DNA of 64,000 nucleotides from Udeniomyces pyricola (Eukaryota > Basidiomycota > Tremellomycetes > Cystofilobasidiales > Mrakiaceae). A program made the translations under genes and the position numbers. Below, piece after piece: positions 36,423 to 49,358 of this stretch. Location: assembly GCA_039545295.1 (NCBI GenBank), contig BCIK01000003.1, forward strand, positions 868,001 to 932,000. The letters run 5' to 3'. Position 1 is the stretch's first letter; every line of letters begins with the position of its first letter. Below the pieces are notes generated by a model. It made no database searches and had not been told where the DNA came from. It was given only the letters and a program-made list of their open reading frames with translations.

Positions 36423-37526
36423 GACTAGATATCGGGCCAGAGGTCGAAATCGGCGGAGGAAGGGGCCAGAGCGCAGGTTAGAACCGATTCTACGTACGCA
36501 CACCCCATCTGCAGGCATGAGTCATTCCAACCATCTATAGCTATACGCTATTCAGTACAGGAAGGCTAGAAAAGAAGCAAGAGACAGATACGAACCTGTC
36601 GATAGCTCGGTCGCAGTAGGGACGGTAAAGCTAGGGAGGGAGAAGTGTGTGCTGGATTAAGAGGGGTAGCGCGGGGCTTATAGAGAAGGAAGGTGCGTTC
36701 CAGACGCGAGTTGATGGATGGATGGATTAATCTAAAGATTTGGGGTATTGGAAGGGGATGTATGGAAGTGGATGTGATTTTGAAGAACACAGTACGAGAA
36801 GGAGGAATGTCGTGCTTCCCTCTGGAATAGGCGATGAAGATGGCAGTTGGAACATTAGGAGCCCGAAGAGGTCCAGAATAGTTCATCTACGACACTCGAT
36901 GAATAAGAAAGGTAGATGCCCTGATTAGGTGCAGATACGCAGTTTATGGGTATGCAACAGGGGGTCTCGAGAGGGGTGAGTCTTCTTGTAGGCGTCGCAA
37001 TAGGCCGGGTCGACCGGGATCGAAGAGGCTCGAGCCTCTTCACTCATCCCTCTTCAGCCCTGTCATCTGGACTGTTTCCGTTGACATCGGATCCACGGAG
37101 TCTGACGTATGCGGCCTATGAGTCCAAGCTATCAGCATTTCGCACACGAGTTTGGGTCGGTCGGTGCCTTCGCCGTCGTCAGAAACTGTCAGGGATTCGA
37201 GAGGTACTTTTGAGCTGGCGGTCTCGAATCTGGTTGCAGGCAGCAATTGCTATGGGAATTGGAGCTTCCGGATTTCGGTTCCCTCATTCTCGTATGCCCG
37301 TAATCACATGCTTAAAATCGTCATTGGGCACCTCACCAGCGTATCCCTCTGATCTAGCCGATGAAAGATACAAAAAGTGTGGACATATATCTCGTCGAAG
37401 ATCGTAAGATCCAGTACAACAATGCAAGTGAAAGCAGACACAGTTCCTCTCCACACATCTACCCTCTGCAGGTATATCTCGGCCGTTCCGTCTTCGCCAT
37501 GTCCCTCATACACTTAGCCACCGACA
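36423..37526. other. Intergenic: promoter of the Ser/Pro-rich gene and PEX3 3' region
   Basis: About 1.1 kb lies between two minus-strand genes. Several small open frames exist on both strands, but none shows a domain or splices convincingly into a neighbour. No repeats longer than a GATG run near 36715-36725 were seen. Confidence 0.5.
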
Positions 37527-40123
37527 TCAAGCCCCAACGACGTCTTCTTCCTTTCGATAACTCGAAAATACCTCGGCCGAAAGGGCAATGACCTCTGGAA
37601 GCGTCGCTAGGGTCTGCAGCAGCAGAAATTACAACACATCAGTCAATTAGCTGCAGCTTACAAGAGGTACTCGACAGAAACAAAATTGACGCACATCGAC
37701 CATCTCGTTTCCCATACCAAATCCAGCGATAGCAAAGCATTGCGTCCCCCACCTCTTGACTCCAACTAAGCTCTCGGCAAGCCGCTTGCCCTCCTTGACC
37801 TCCCCCACGACTCCACTCATCGGGGCGTCAGGCTTGAACGGATCCACGCCAACACTTCCGCCGCCCAAGACCTCGCTCGCGCTCATCACGATTGGTGGAA
37901 AAATATCCTCCGCCGCACGCGAACCAACAGTAGGCGCGATGCCTCCGAGGAATCCTTGCTCAAGCAGACTTGCCGAGAGGCTGGCAAAAGCCGTGTTGAG
38001 CCCCGAAGCGAACGCGTTGGAAAAGGTTGGAGAGGAAAGATGATGGGTCGTTTGTTCTAACAAACGACGAAGAGGCGAATAAGGTGAGATAGGCGAGACG
38101 GTCGGAGCTGGACCGGAAGATGAGGCAAGTGAAGAAGCTTGTTGACGGGTCGAAAGGAGAAGGTGTGTTTCTTGGTGCGGCGTGAGGGGGAGGATGTGAG
38201 GGAGAAACCTGATAAAGTATTCGGCGGACAAGGTAGACACCTTCATATCAGGATGTGGTCCCCTCCCTCGGGGTCATGATCGAGGACGAAATATACTACT
38301 GACGAGTGTAGACGTGGGACTCCGTCGCCGCCAAGGTCACTTTCAATCTTTTGCCGGATCGAGGTGAGAAGTGCGTCAAACTCAGACTGCTGCAAGACTT
38401 TCTTGAGGCTCACACTGAAAGACCCCAGGCGAAAAGTCAGTAGGCGTCCACGAGTTCCTGACGATGCGACGTAGGCTGAGCGAAACAAAGGTCAGCCGAC
38501 TCACGGTCCGAGTACCTCTTCAACCGCCATGCTAACACGTTCTCCAATCTCTTTCCACCCAACATTCATGAGCCACCAACTGAAGGTGAGGTACACCATC
38601 TCGGTCTCTCGGTCTATTTCAACAAATTCGCGCTCGTTGTCGACGTTCGTCACGCTACTCGAAGGCAGGAGCGCTTGAGAGAGCCAGTTGGACGCCGAAG
38701 TCGCTAGCGAGGAGACGATCGACAATGGTCCGGATGCGGCAGACATAAGAGCGGGCGCGACTGGGTGAGAAGAGAAGACGGATCGATCTAGTTCCCGCAT
38801 CGACCGAACATAAGCATACCGGCCGAGAACGTTGAGTTGGGTTCGGGTGAAGAGTGAGAGTAACGTGACGGCATAGATGGTTGTCAAGGTGCGGGTGAAG
38901 CCTGCGGGAACACGATCGATGACCCCGAAGATCAGTGACCAAGACGTTGTGATCGCTACTTAAACCCAGTGGTAAGTAAATACTTACTCAGTATTTTGAG
39001 CTCGTTCCAAAGCTGAGCTTTGGTCTTGCCGCTTGCTGGCGGGCGTGGCGGTTCTTCAGGCGTGGGGCTTGAAATGGCGGCGGCGGGCTCCGACGCTGAA
39101 AGAGACGAAGTGTTGGAATCCATGGACATGATGGAATCACCAAGCTGATGATGGTATTGGATGATCAGAACGAGATTCAAGTCAGCTGCATCACCCTTGA
39201 AGGTAATAACACGGTTGGCGAAGGGTAACGTGGAACGATGCACGGAGCCTGGAGAATCGCTATACGCGAGCAAGTCGGCAGACTGACCTGCTGCTGCGTT
39301 CTTGACCGCGTCGAATCAAAGTCGGATGACCAACTGCTGGTACCGAGAGATGACATGTCGCTCGTCGAACTCTCAATGCCAACCTCCCCCGTTTTGATAA
39401 TTTCGTCGTCCCTGCCGGCGACGCTGCTGCCGCAACTGCTTCGCTCCCCTCCACCGGCTTCTCCTTCACCCGGACCGGAACTTGAGCCGAGTCGAGGCTG
39501 ACCACTATTGCTGTTGGTTCTGCTGCTATCGGGAAGACTGCTGATGGAACTATCTATGCCACTGGATGAATGCTGACTCGAGCTCATGGGTGATATAGAG
39601 AGTGACGGATCGGCAGAAGAACCGGCGGCGGCAATGGCGGCGGCGGCCTTGGTCGCCCGCGAGAGGTGCTGAAGCTGGGCAGTCAACGCGTCGACGTTCA
39701 TGTCGGTCGTAATCTGGGCCGAGAGGGATGGAAGGAGGGCGAGGAGAGTGAAAGTACAGTCCTCTTGATTTTGAAGGAACCGCCGACGAAGGCTGGAAGA
39801 CAGTGCAGGAGAGAAGCATGAACCCAGAGCGCCAGCTGGAGTCAGTAAAGGATAGGAACGCATACGGATGAGGACGGACCCAACAACATCGAACGACATG
39901 TGATGGTCTGGTTGGACATGGGAAACGAGAGAGAGCAGGATATACTGGATAGGATAGTTTCTTACTTGTCCCTGGCACGACGCTCATCGGCAGCCTGTTC
40001 CTGGGCGTCCTTGATGCGATCGATGGCGTAGCTGCCGGCGAGGTAGACACCCCCGACGAGGCCCGAGACAACGGCGGCCTTTTGAGCATGACGTCTGAGG
40101 CGGGATCGGGTTGGTTCGATCAT
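37527..40123 (-). CDS. PEX3: Peroxin-3 (peroxisomal membrane protein biogenesis factor)
   Basis: Pex3 anchors Pex19 at the peroxisomal or ER membrane and is needed to insert peroxisomal membrane proteins. Exon 1 (40123-39966) encodes a basic start RSRLRRHAQK followed by a hydrophobic anchor AAVVSGLVGGVYLAG, as in the family. Exon 2 joins in phase as NLRRRFLQNQEDCTFTLLALLP, the hallmark Pex3 motif. Later exons have KTKAQLWNELKIL and TTIYAVTLLSLFTRTQLNVLGR, both family signatures. The last exon begins TLATLPEVIALSAEVFSSY and ends in TGA at 37529-37527. A Ser/Gly-rich insertion follows the first conserved block (about 39400-39640). It shares a 742-bp divergent region with the RPS0 gene. Confidence 0.93.
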
Positions 40124-40865
40124 GGGATGGTGAGTGAGATGTGGGAGTGATGGGTTTGTGGTGGTTATGAGGCAGAGCGATGAGATGGCGAGATGGGTTG
40201 AATGGGAGGTGACTGTGCACTGGGTCGGTCGAGCTGTGAGGACTGCTGATGGTTAGGCGAGGGGGATGGGAAGAAGCGCGAAGCTTGAGCTGGATCGAAT
40301 TGTTTGATCATTGAAGGATGGCCGATGGCCGATGGCTCGATCGATGATGGCTGGAGTGGGTGGGTGCGCCCTCTCGAGTCTCGCGCTCTCGCGCTCTCGC
40401 TCTTGGAGCTTCTTGGATCAAGGCCCTTCTTTTTTCGCCGCCCCTTCCTGCCCCCCGTCTAGCTCTCGAAGTCACTTCCTTCGCCCCTAAGGTTAGTTGG
40501 CCTAGCCTCTTCCCTTTTCTCTTTCTCTTTCTCCTTGGCCTTACTCTCTCCAGGACACTTTCTCTCAGCCATCCCTGCCGCATATAATCCTCAACGGAAT
40601 TCATGCCAACGAGAGCAAGGGAGAGAAGACCAAAGGAGAGGGGCACTTTTCACCAACGACCTCCTCACACTACTCGGGCTCCCTAGCTCTACAACGTTCA
40701 TCGTCTATCTCACCAGGACCTCACAGTCTCAAAACCCCTACGAACCCAAAAACGAGTGACTGACATCTTTGCTTGCCTGCTTCCTTGTTCTTTTCTTCGG
40801 CCTCGTTCAATACTTTGCCCCAATGGCCCTTCTCGTCTCGTTACCTCCAGCCCACCTAAGACAAA
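40124..40865. promoter_or_regulatory. Divergent promoter region between PEX3 and RPS0
   Basis: This 742-bp interval between outward-facing starts must carry the promoters of both genes. Its right two-thirds are pyrimidine-rich on the RPS0 strand, as is common for highly expressed fungal ribosomal protein genes. I could not identify a specific transcription-factor site with confidence. It may also hold an intron-bearing RPS0 leader. Confidence 0.45.
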
Positions 40866-41692
40866 ATGGCCTCTTCCACTCCTCTCCCCGCTGCCCTCAA
40901 CGCCACTGAGGAGGACATCCAGCAGCTCCTTGCGGCCCAGTGCCACATTGGATCCAAGAACTGCGACAAGGCCATGGAGCCCTACGTCTGGAAGAGGCGT
41001 GCTGATGGTGAGCAAAGCTTTTCCTTTACCGCTCAGAAAAGAGTCATGGGTCGAAAAGAGATGCTGGCAAGACAAGAATTTTGGGCTCGAGTAGGACTAG
41101 TGCGGGTGTGGGCAGGGTTTTGGAAGGACTCAAATGGTTTTTAGACAGACAAGGATTGTCTCGGTTGGCTTGGAGGATGGGCAGTGCTTGGTGACAAGGG
41201 CAAAAGTGGTTGAAAGGCCATGTCGGCTGACCGTTTTTTGACGTGTTTTCTCCAGGTATCAACATCATCAACGTCGGCAAGACCTGGGAGAAGATCGTCC
41301 TCGCCGCCCGAGTTCTCGCCACCATCGAGAACCCCGCCGACGTTTGTGTCATCTCTGCCCGACCTTACGGTCACCGAGCTGTCCTCAAGTTCGCTTCCGC
41401 CACTGGCGCTCAGGCCATCGCTGGTCGATTCACTCCCGGTAACTTGTAAGTTTACGTCTTCAGTCTATCCAGATCATCCTGACGCTTAATAGTTCTTTGT
41501 GAACGAACCATTGTTCTTACCGTTCCCCTCTTGTTCTCTCCTTCCAGCACCAACTACATCACCCGATCGTTCAAGGAGCCCAGGATCATCATCGTCACCG
41601 ACCCCCGAGTCGACCACCAGGCCATCCGAGAGTCGGCTTTCGTCAACATCCCCGTCATTGCCCTCTGCGACACCGACGCTCCCTTGAAGTTC

Positions 41693-41724
<32 letters not shown>

Positions 41725-42362
41725 CAAGCACGCTATTGGTCTTATCTGGTGGATGCTCGCCCGAGAGGTCCTCCGACTCCGAGGTTCGCTCTCCCGAGCT
41801 GAGCCTTGGGCCATCATGTAAGCCAAGTTTCATCGATTCGGTATCCGACTTGTTGTGTTGATCACGAATGCTGATTGAGCTCTTCGTTTCCTAGGCCCGA
41901 CATGTTCTTCTACCGAGACCCCGAGGAGGTCGAGAAGGAGGCTGCCGACGCTCTTGCCGCCAAGATCGCCGCCGCCGAGGGATCCGCCGAGGTAAGCCTC
42001 ATTTTCTCCATCGCTATTCCAGCATCGAAATATCCCAACTAACCACGCTCCCGATCTTTTTCTGTCTTTTTTTTTAAGGCTACCGCCGAGCCCACCGCTG
42101 AGTGGTCCGCTGACGCCCCTGCCGGCCTCGTTGCCCAGCCCGCCGAGAGTCCGTTAACCTCTCTTTTCGCTCTCGCCCACTTATGCTTTTCCCTTCTTCT
42201 CTCGCCGCCTGTCCGTTCACCCTTCTCGCCTTGGGTTCTTCTCCTGACATATGCTTCCTTCCTACAGACATCGACTGGGCCGCCGACAACACCGACTGGG
42301 GAAACACCGGTGGTGACTGGTCCGCCGACGCCGTCCCCGCTGGGGAGACGACCACTGCCTAA
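40866..42362 (+). CDS. RPS0: 40S ribosomal protein uS2 (S0 / RPSA)
   Basis: uS2 (S0/RPSA) is a structural protein of the small ribosomal subunit needed for 20S pre-rRNA maturation in the cytoplasm. Exons are 40866-41007, 41256-41445, 41548-41817, 41895-41991, 42079-42148 and 42268-42362. Phases all close to give 287 residues, the family's normal length. Motifs include [82 protein letters not shown] and [18 protein letters not shown]. The C-terminal tail has the usual acidic Trp repeats ([16 protein letters not shown]). Exon 5 uses an AAG acceptor at 42076-42078. Arginine is mostly CGA, which suggests CGA is a preferred codon here. Introns 1 and 2 show no clear snoRNA boxes. Confidence 0.97.
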
Positions 42363-43158
42363 AAAGCCAAGTTACCGCTACCTGGATGTGGTCAAGCATC
42401 GTCTCCCCCCGCCCAACTTTCGCCATTGCCGTCCCTGGGTCGTCAATAAGGAAAGTAGGGTCTTGTGTGGTACCGAGTCTACCCGCTTCGACTACTGTTC
42501 AGATCAGCTTGCATGGATTTTATGCTAGTATCGTCCCACAATACAAGACTCCGGATTTTCGGGGTTCATGTTCCTTCTTTCTCTCTTTGCTTGTTCCCTG
42601 CTGTTTCGCTTCGCTGTTGTAATGAGAGTTTCTTACTGTCTCACTCAAAAGCGTCTACCCTGAAAGAGACGCATACAGTCCCAAGGCCGATGTGTGGTTT
42701 AAGCATTCATGTTCGCCTCAGTTCCTACGTCGCAAAAGAGAAAAACAATAAATCCAATCTACAGGCGACGTACACATCATCCGTCTAGCTGCCTCTGGTT
42801 GAGTATATAAGTACTAGTGTGCGCGCCGTTATCGTCTCCGCATCTAAGATGCATGGTGTTAATTTTCACTCCAATTAGGCGGCGCAACTATGCTTATCAA
42901 AAATACTACGTCACGATCGATCTTCAGCGCTGCAGTACCCAGTATCCAATCGACGAATTTGCCTCCCTTCTGCTCTACATTCGATTCATAACACACCATC
43001 ATGAATCACCAAGACGCCACCATGAACCACCCACTGCACTTTCAACAAGATTGAACGACCGGCCCCGGTCGACGACCCCCCCTCTGATCAGATCAGGCCT
43101 CAGCCTCCATCCTGCACGCAGCTCCGACATCCGACCCTCGAATATATATATCTTCTCT
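42363..43158. other. Convergent intergenic region
   Basis: Nearly 800 bases lie between the converging RPS0 and ADH genes. It contains both 3' UTRs and otherwise nothing I can identify. Open frames present are short and without domains. Confidence 0.55.
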
Positions 43159-45385
43159 CTACTGGCAGTCCAAGACGACGCGTCCTTGGAGTTTAAACGC
43201 TTCCATGCGTTCAAACACAGACGCCACGTTCTCGAGGGGTTCGACGGTGAGCGTCGTGTGGACTTTGCCTTGAGCGGCGAGGGCAAGGGCTTCGATGCTT
43301 TCAGCTCGGTTCCCGACGTAGCTTGGATGAGGAATCGAGAGAGGTCAAGGAGATCAAAGAGAGGTAGAGGGAAAAAGAAAACGAAAATAAGATAGGCGAG
43401 GAGTGGGAGAGAGGGAGGATATTTTGAAACGTGTCAGTGTGCTGTAGTTGTCGTCGTTGTATCAGGATTGAGTTAGAAAGAAAAAGAGAAAGACAAAAAA
43501 AGCAAAGGAAATTGTTGAAGCGTGATGATGAAGCAGATGGACTGGACGAAAGATCGGCACTGATCGTGTCGTCGCAGTTTTGATGCGGTCATCACTCGAT
43601 TGGACTCACGAGCCGACGACCCGATGGGACATGACGACCGTTCTGAAGACAGGCAGCTAAAAAAAAAGGGTTGATTCCCACAATCACCCAATCAGACAGA
43701 GAGACAAAAAAAGAAGAGATGGACTTGTCAAGGCTTGAATAGGTGTTATTGTCATTAATAATCCAGTTGTACGCACGGAAACGACGGCATCGCCAGGCAT
43801 CCCGACAGCCACGAGCACGCCATGAGGTCGCAGGTACTCGAGGGCTACCATGAAACCAGAATCAAAAGCAAGATGGTTCAGCATCTGTTGACTCGATAGA
43901 CGTGTGTGTGTGATGGCGAAAATGGCAGAAAATGACACGCGCAGTACTATTACTGGAGGAAAGATGTTCAACCTTGTTGATAAGCTCCGCCAGAAGAGGC
44001 GACTACGACGGCCGCATGAGCTCCTCGTCCGCCAGTCAGGGCTTTGATCTTCTCCACAGTATCTCTGCCAAATCAAAAGAACATAAACAATGAATGGAGA
44101 GGATCAGTGTCCGAGAGCACGAAAGGCGAAGGAAGGGGGTGGGGTAGTCGAAGATCATTATGGCTTACTCATTCTTGTAATCGATAAATGCCTCCCCTTG
44201 AACACCATACGATGCCAGCAAAGCCCTCTTATCCTCTCCACTGTCAATTGCGAGGACTTTGTAGTCCATCGCCAAGGCGTACTGAACGCACAGGTGACCG
44301 AGTCCCCCACCTGCCCCAGGAATAACGACCGTTTCGCCCTTCCTGCCCCCGATCGCCTTCAGCGCCGTAAAAACGGTGACGCCAGCACAAAGGATCGGGG
44401 CAGCGAGCTCCATGGAGAGAGTGTGTGGGATAGGTGTGCAGTGTCGGGCGTAGGAGACGACGTATTGTTGGAATGATCCGTCAACGGTGAAGCCGTGATT
44501 CTTAGCTTCGGAGCAGGACGACTGGATAGTGAAAATTCACCATGTTCAGAAGGAATCAGTATATAAATCCATCGAAACGACTCATGATGGGAGATGACTG
44601 ACTTCGTATCCTCGTTGACATTCCTCACACCTACGGGCGAGGCATGAGTCAGCTAGCCATTTAACGCCGACAGCATCCCCGATCTTGAGGGATGTCTCCG
44701 TGTCGTGAGCAATGGCGACGACGAAACCGGCTCCTTCATGACCACCCACAAGAGGAAGCTATATATACGAGCAGCAAATGTACAGGAGGAAGAAAAATGT
44801 GCCCGTCGACGAGGATATGTGTCAGCTCGAGCTCCTGTGAGTTATGTAAGCGTTAGGTAATCTTGAATAGAGGGGGTATATGTATAGCTGATGGATTATT
44901 TGTGTGGTCTGTCCTCGTACCTTGTTCGCCATCGGCCAATCGCCCTTGTACGCGTGTAGATCCGTGTGGCAGACTCCCGAATAGAGGATACGAACGAGCA
45001 CCTCGCCAGGTTTCAGATCCTGTACATCCATTCCGCATGTCCCAGATTAACGACTCAGTTTTCCTTCTATCCCGGAGACCAGAGCAATGGAGAGAAGAGA
45101 AGAAAAAAAGGAAAAGAAGAAAAAAAGCTGAGAGATGGTGTATGCATCGTCCGTACGTTGGGTTGCTTGACAGGCCATGACTGGTGGACGGTGATTGGTC
45201 CGTTGTTGGCATCGAACATGACTGCCTTCTGAGTCTGAGAGATCTTGATGGGTAGATGAGGGACGACCTGAGGATGGTACGAAGCAGTGGAACCAGCAGA
45301 CGACTGCGGAAGACGGAAACGCGATTTCAGCTCACGGAATCCCTTTCGAGAGGGATAGTGCAACTCGATAGGAAATACCGACCAT
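43159..45385 (-). CDS. ADH1: Zinc-dependent alcohol dehydrogenase (fungal ADH1/ADH3 type)
   Basis: This medium-chain dehydrogenase interconverts ethanol and acetaldehyde with NAD(H). The start ATG at 45385-45383 is followed at once by an intron (45382-45304), and coding resumes [12 protein letters not shown]. The catalytic zinc site is visible as [16 protein letters not shown] and GGHEGAG. The structural zinc site reads [15 protein letters not shown] then [11 protein letters not shown], giving C-x4-C-x2-C-x7-C where C-x2-C-x2-C-x7-C is usual. The Rossmann motif is [17 protein letters not shown], followed by [16 protein letters not shown]. The last exon has [27 protein letters not shown] and a final GRVVLDCQ with TAG at 43161-43159. 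Some inner exon edges are approximate. The symbol denotes the family; paralogue number cannot be told. Confidence 0.9.
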
Positions 45386-46004
45386 GTTGAGGTGGTGGTA
45401 ACGCGTTTGGTTAGGTTGGATAGTGAGAACTAAGGTGAGAATGGTAGAAGCGATGTTGGTTGTGATGAACAAGAGAAAAGAAAGCATCATGGACACCCTT
45501 TTTAAGGTCGGCACTCATCTGGCCATCTTCCTGCATCTTCGCGGCAATGGGAAGTCGTTTTTCGGAATCCGACCAGGTGTTGGCGATATGATGGAGTCTT
45601 CCTAGAGAATCATTTCTCCCCATACACATGCAGACGTGCAGCTGCCACAATCATTTGGACAACAAAGGAGTCATATAGGCGAACTGTGGATTGACGCATG
45701 GACCCAGGTTCAGTGGCACACGTGGTCTGGAGGTGGGCGGATCAATGTACTTCACTTGCAGGTCAGGCATCCAAGACTATGGAACAAGCATAGAAATTGA
45801 GATGCATAGGAAAAATGAGAGGATAAGAATGACTTGATACAACAATGAGCACGAGAGAAGCAGCTACACACAATAAAACGGCGTTAACAAAAGGAGGGGT
45901 AAAAGGGGTTTGGGAAGCAAAAAGGGGGGGGGGGGTTGTAAAATTTAAAAGCACATGAGATGATTCTGAGTCTAGATAAAGAGACTCGCCACTCTTCTCC
46001 CCCC
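45386..46004. promoter_or_regulatory. ADH upstream region / MFS permease 3' region
   Basis: About 620 bases lie between two minus-strand genes. It must contain the ADH promoter (right of 45385) and the permease 3' UTR. A G run at about 45925-45935 is the only repeat noticed. No specific regulatory site could be supported. Confidence 0.45.
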
Positions 46005-49000
46005 TCAGATGACGTATCGGAAACCAGAATGCTTGTCTCCCAGTACCGTCTTGGCGTGATCTTCGCTATGGAAGGTGGTGACACCATCGGCCTCGCCTTC
46101 CTTGCCAACAATGATTTCATTCCGCTCGCCTCGTTCGCGCTTCTTGTTTTCACGGTTGAGGAAGATCATGTTTGTGAGACTGATTCACAAAGATGGGTAT
46201 CAGGCGTGAAAAAGTGCATTGGCGTAAGCGAACGGGATGGCCGGTGACATCTCAAGAGGCCAAGCCTGGGATGATTCTTACGTGAGCGACAAAAGAAGAG
46301 CAAAAAAAAACAACAAAAACACTCACGAGGCACCGAAACCAAGACCAATGAAGGCGAGAACAACCGCATGTCCAGGCCTGAACCATGGCGAATCTTTGGT
46401 GTGGTAAACGTTGGAACTGACAGCTCCAAAGAGGTTACCGGCGCCGATCGTCAGACCCAGAACCAGGCCTCGCTTGTAGGCGGATTCGGTGTTGTTGCTG
46501 ACCCATGAAAGTGACTGTCCGATAAAAGCAACATGTCAGTGCCTGCACGGATCGATATAATGCACGATATGGGAAAATCAAAGACCAACATTAGGGCTGT
46601 GGACATGAGGCATATTTGTCAGTGCTTGCATGGATAAATGCGGGCCAAAGGAAGAGCGAGAAAGTAAATATCTCACATCAAGGGATAGATCCCGAGGGCG
46701 GCAAGGTAAACGCCTGCATAACTGAGACCTGGGATCTTGGAGACAATTCTTTGGTAAAGAGACCATGGAAACAAAAGACGAAGGAACATGAGCGTCCGGT
46801 CGACGTCCATCTCCTAAACCCAAATTAATTGTCTTACTGATCAACTCACAAAATGATGTAACCGACGAGACCGATGCTCATGAAGATGAGTTGGAATTTT
46901 CCTCGCGCCTTAACTTTGTCCGCGTACTGTTGGTGTTATGAGTCAGCTCAGAGCTTAGTTGGCAGAAGAAAAGGGCACTCTTGGCCATAGGTTAACGTGT
47001 GGAACTCACGAATCCAAGGCACACTGTCACGATTGCTGCGACGACGTAGATAGGAACCGAAATGAGGTTTGCTCTGACAGCTGAGTAACCGAGTTGTTTG
47101 ATGATGCTGTAGATGGAAGGGTGGACCAGGTCAGACGGCAAACGTTACATTTTTTTTTTGCCATGAATGTGTTGATAGACAACTCACGTGGGTGTAAAAA
47201 GCGAGAAACTGTATAGGGGCATATCGGATCCGATGTCTGCAAGACCCAGAGAGAGACAGAATTACATCGGTAAGTTTTGATCAAGCCACTGAAAGAAGCC
47301 ACAATGAGTCTGGAAGGACTGAAGAGAAGTGTTACGCACACATCAAACAGGCGACGTAGGTCTTCCAATCCACAAAAGCAGCTCGCATAGAGGACCACTT
47401 GAACTTTTCGCCTGCAGCACTGTGCAACGAGTTTGCTTGAAGCCGATGGATGGTGAATGCCCGCTCCCTCGGGGTCAAGAAGGTAGCAGTGTCGGGGAAG
47501 CCCTTGATGAGCCAGGGGCTGAAGCAAGCGGCCACGATAGTGAACAGTCCCTCTAGAGAAAACCAAGTTGTAACCGGCCAGTTAGTTAGGCTGAACAGAA
47601 AGTGCAAGAGCAAAACGCTGTCTGGTCGTTGGTGATTCCCTTCTACTGGCACCAAGTCTACAAGCCCGATTCATTTCGCTCTGCACTCTTACGCGTCCAG
47701 ATCGACAAGCAGCAACCAAACCACGTACCAATGATGAAAATCCAGGACCAACTCCTATAGAAAGAGAGAAAGAATAACCAAGACGGTTAATATCAATTTG
47801 AACTGGATCAGGAGAACACATTCCCTCCTGACGAGAGATATGTCACGCACGGCTTGCCTCCAACGCCATCCATCTTATGGATCAAGGCGGCCAACAAGCC
47901 CCCAAAGGCTCCCGAAGCAGTGGCTGCCGAGAAAAAGCTGAAGCAGAACGATAGGAAGCAAAAGATTGATGAGATAACGTGAGACAACTGGGAAAACACA
48001 GATCAAGTACTAATCACGGAACTGACATAGCATTTCGCTTTCCAAGCTCTTCTCTCTGGGGTGTAAGACGGCCGAAAGAATGGAGAGAAAAGGAAGAGAG
48101 CACACATGATCAGCTGCAATCAAACACGCTTGTGGAACGGTATGTCATCAGCGCACCTTGTACCAGCCTAGATGCAGTGGATGCCCATTCAGGATGGAAA
48201 TCAGGAATCATCGAATGGCACAGCGCAGAGTGAGCTCATGAACCTCCAGACTTTTCATTTCATCACACTACCTGTTACAAACTTACCGGACAAGATCATC
48301 ACGACTCCAGCTAATGGAACAGGAGATAAATTGAGAGTAGGATCCTAGGGTCAGATTTTGCATCTCAGGCAGATAGATGACCTGCAACAGAGGACGAACG
48401 GAAAAGAGGGGCCTCGAAACTAGGTCGAGAATTTCGGTCGGTCAGCTTCCTATACACATCCTCGCAAGCGTGAGAGACCGCGAGACTGATAGGACACTCA
48501 CATGCCGAGAATTACTCTGACTGCGAGCAGCTGGTGGTAGTTGGTCACGAGTCCCTGCGAGATCATGGCGACTCCCCAGCAGAACAGCATGCCAGTAAGG
48601 AAATACCGGGGCTCAAAGCGCTTGAGAACGACGTTGAACGCCGGTTCCAGCAACTTTTAGACGTGAAGAAGTGGGAGAGCAAGGTCTCGTGATCAGTAAG
48701 AGGCACCACCTATTGGGGGAAAGGATGCGTTGGTTCGACGTAAGGTCTTCTGCGTCGTTGTTGGTGAGATCTTGCCGTCATGGCGCACTTACCGAGTATC
48801 CAAAGAAGAACACAGTCACTGTGTGATCGAGAGAGATGTCAGCGTTTAATCGCGGTCAAGATCAACGAGAGGAATGGTAGGGCACTGATGTTAAGGCAAT
48901 GCCCTCTCGATTGGATATAACCAGTTACTCACAGCACAGATTGTACTGTTGAGACGTGAGACCGAGATCCTTAGCGAGACCAAAGGTGTTGGCGTTGCCG

Positions 49001-49358
49001 ATAGCTGTCCGATCGAGGAAACTGAGCAGATACAGGAGACTGAGCCAGGGGATAAGATGGAGATCGATCTTGCGAACAAGCTGTAGGGATTGACGAGAAG
49101 TGTAGCGTACGCGTGACATCAGCGGTGCTCTGTCTTTCCGTCTCCAGCTTCGTGCCCATTCGAAGTGTTGCTCTTCAGCCAGCCCACTTCCGCTTCCTGC
49201 CCACTCGCAGGAGCCGATGATGAGACAATTAGATCGCCAAGACATACCTTTTTCTCATCAATGTCAGAGAAGTCATCAAACTCGACTTCACCCGATGATG
49301 GGAGCGAAGGCGTGTGTTCGAGATGTTGGATCTGGATGTCCTTTTCTTCTTTGGACAT
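46005..49358 (-). CDS. MFS transporter, Dal5 (anion:cation symporter / allantoate permease) family
   Basis: This plasma-membrane family imports organic anions and vitamins (allantoate, nicotinate, biotin, pantothenate and others) with protons; the substrate cannot be read here. The N-terminus at 49358 is cytosolic and acidic (MSKEEKDIQI, then EFDDFSDIDEKK). TM1 context is LVRKIDLHLIPWLSLLYLLSFLDRTAIGNA, a family signature. Further blocks are EPAFNVVLKRFEPRYFLTG with MLFCWGVAMISQGLV, then IIKQLGYSAVRANLISVP, and SWVSNNTESAYKRG in the C-terminal half. The last exon has ENKKRERGER and closes GFRYVI with TGA at 46007-46005, as in family members. It has about 15 short exons; several edges are estimated. 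Around 12 hydrophobic segments are consistent with a complete transporter. Confidence 0.88.

Noticed and set aside
41008..41255. snoRNA in the first RPS0 intron
   Set aside because: Ribosomal protein introns often host snoRNAs, but I found no convincing C/D or H/ACA box set.
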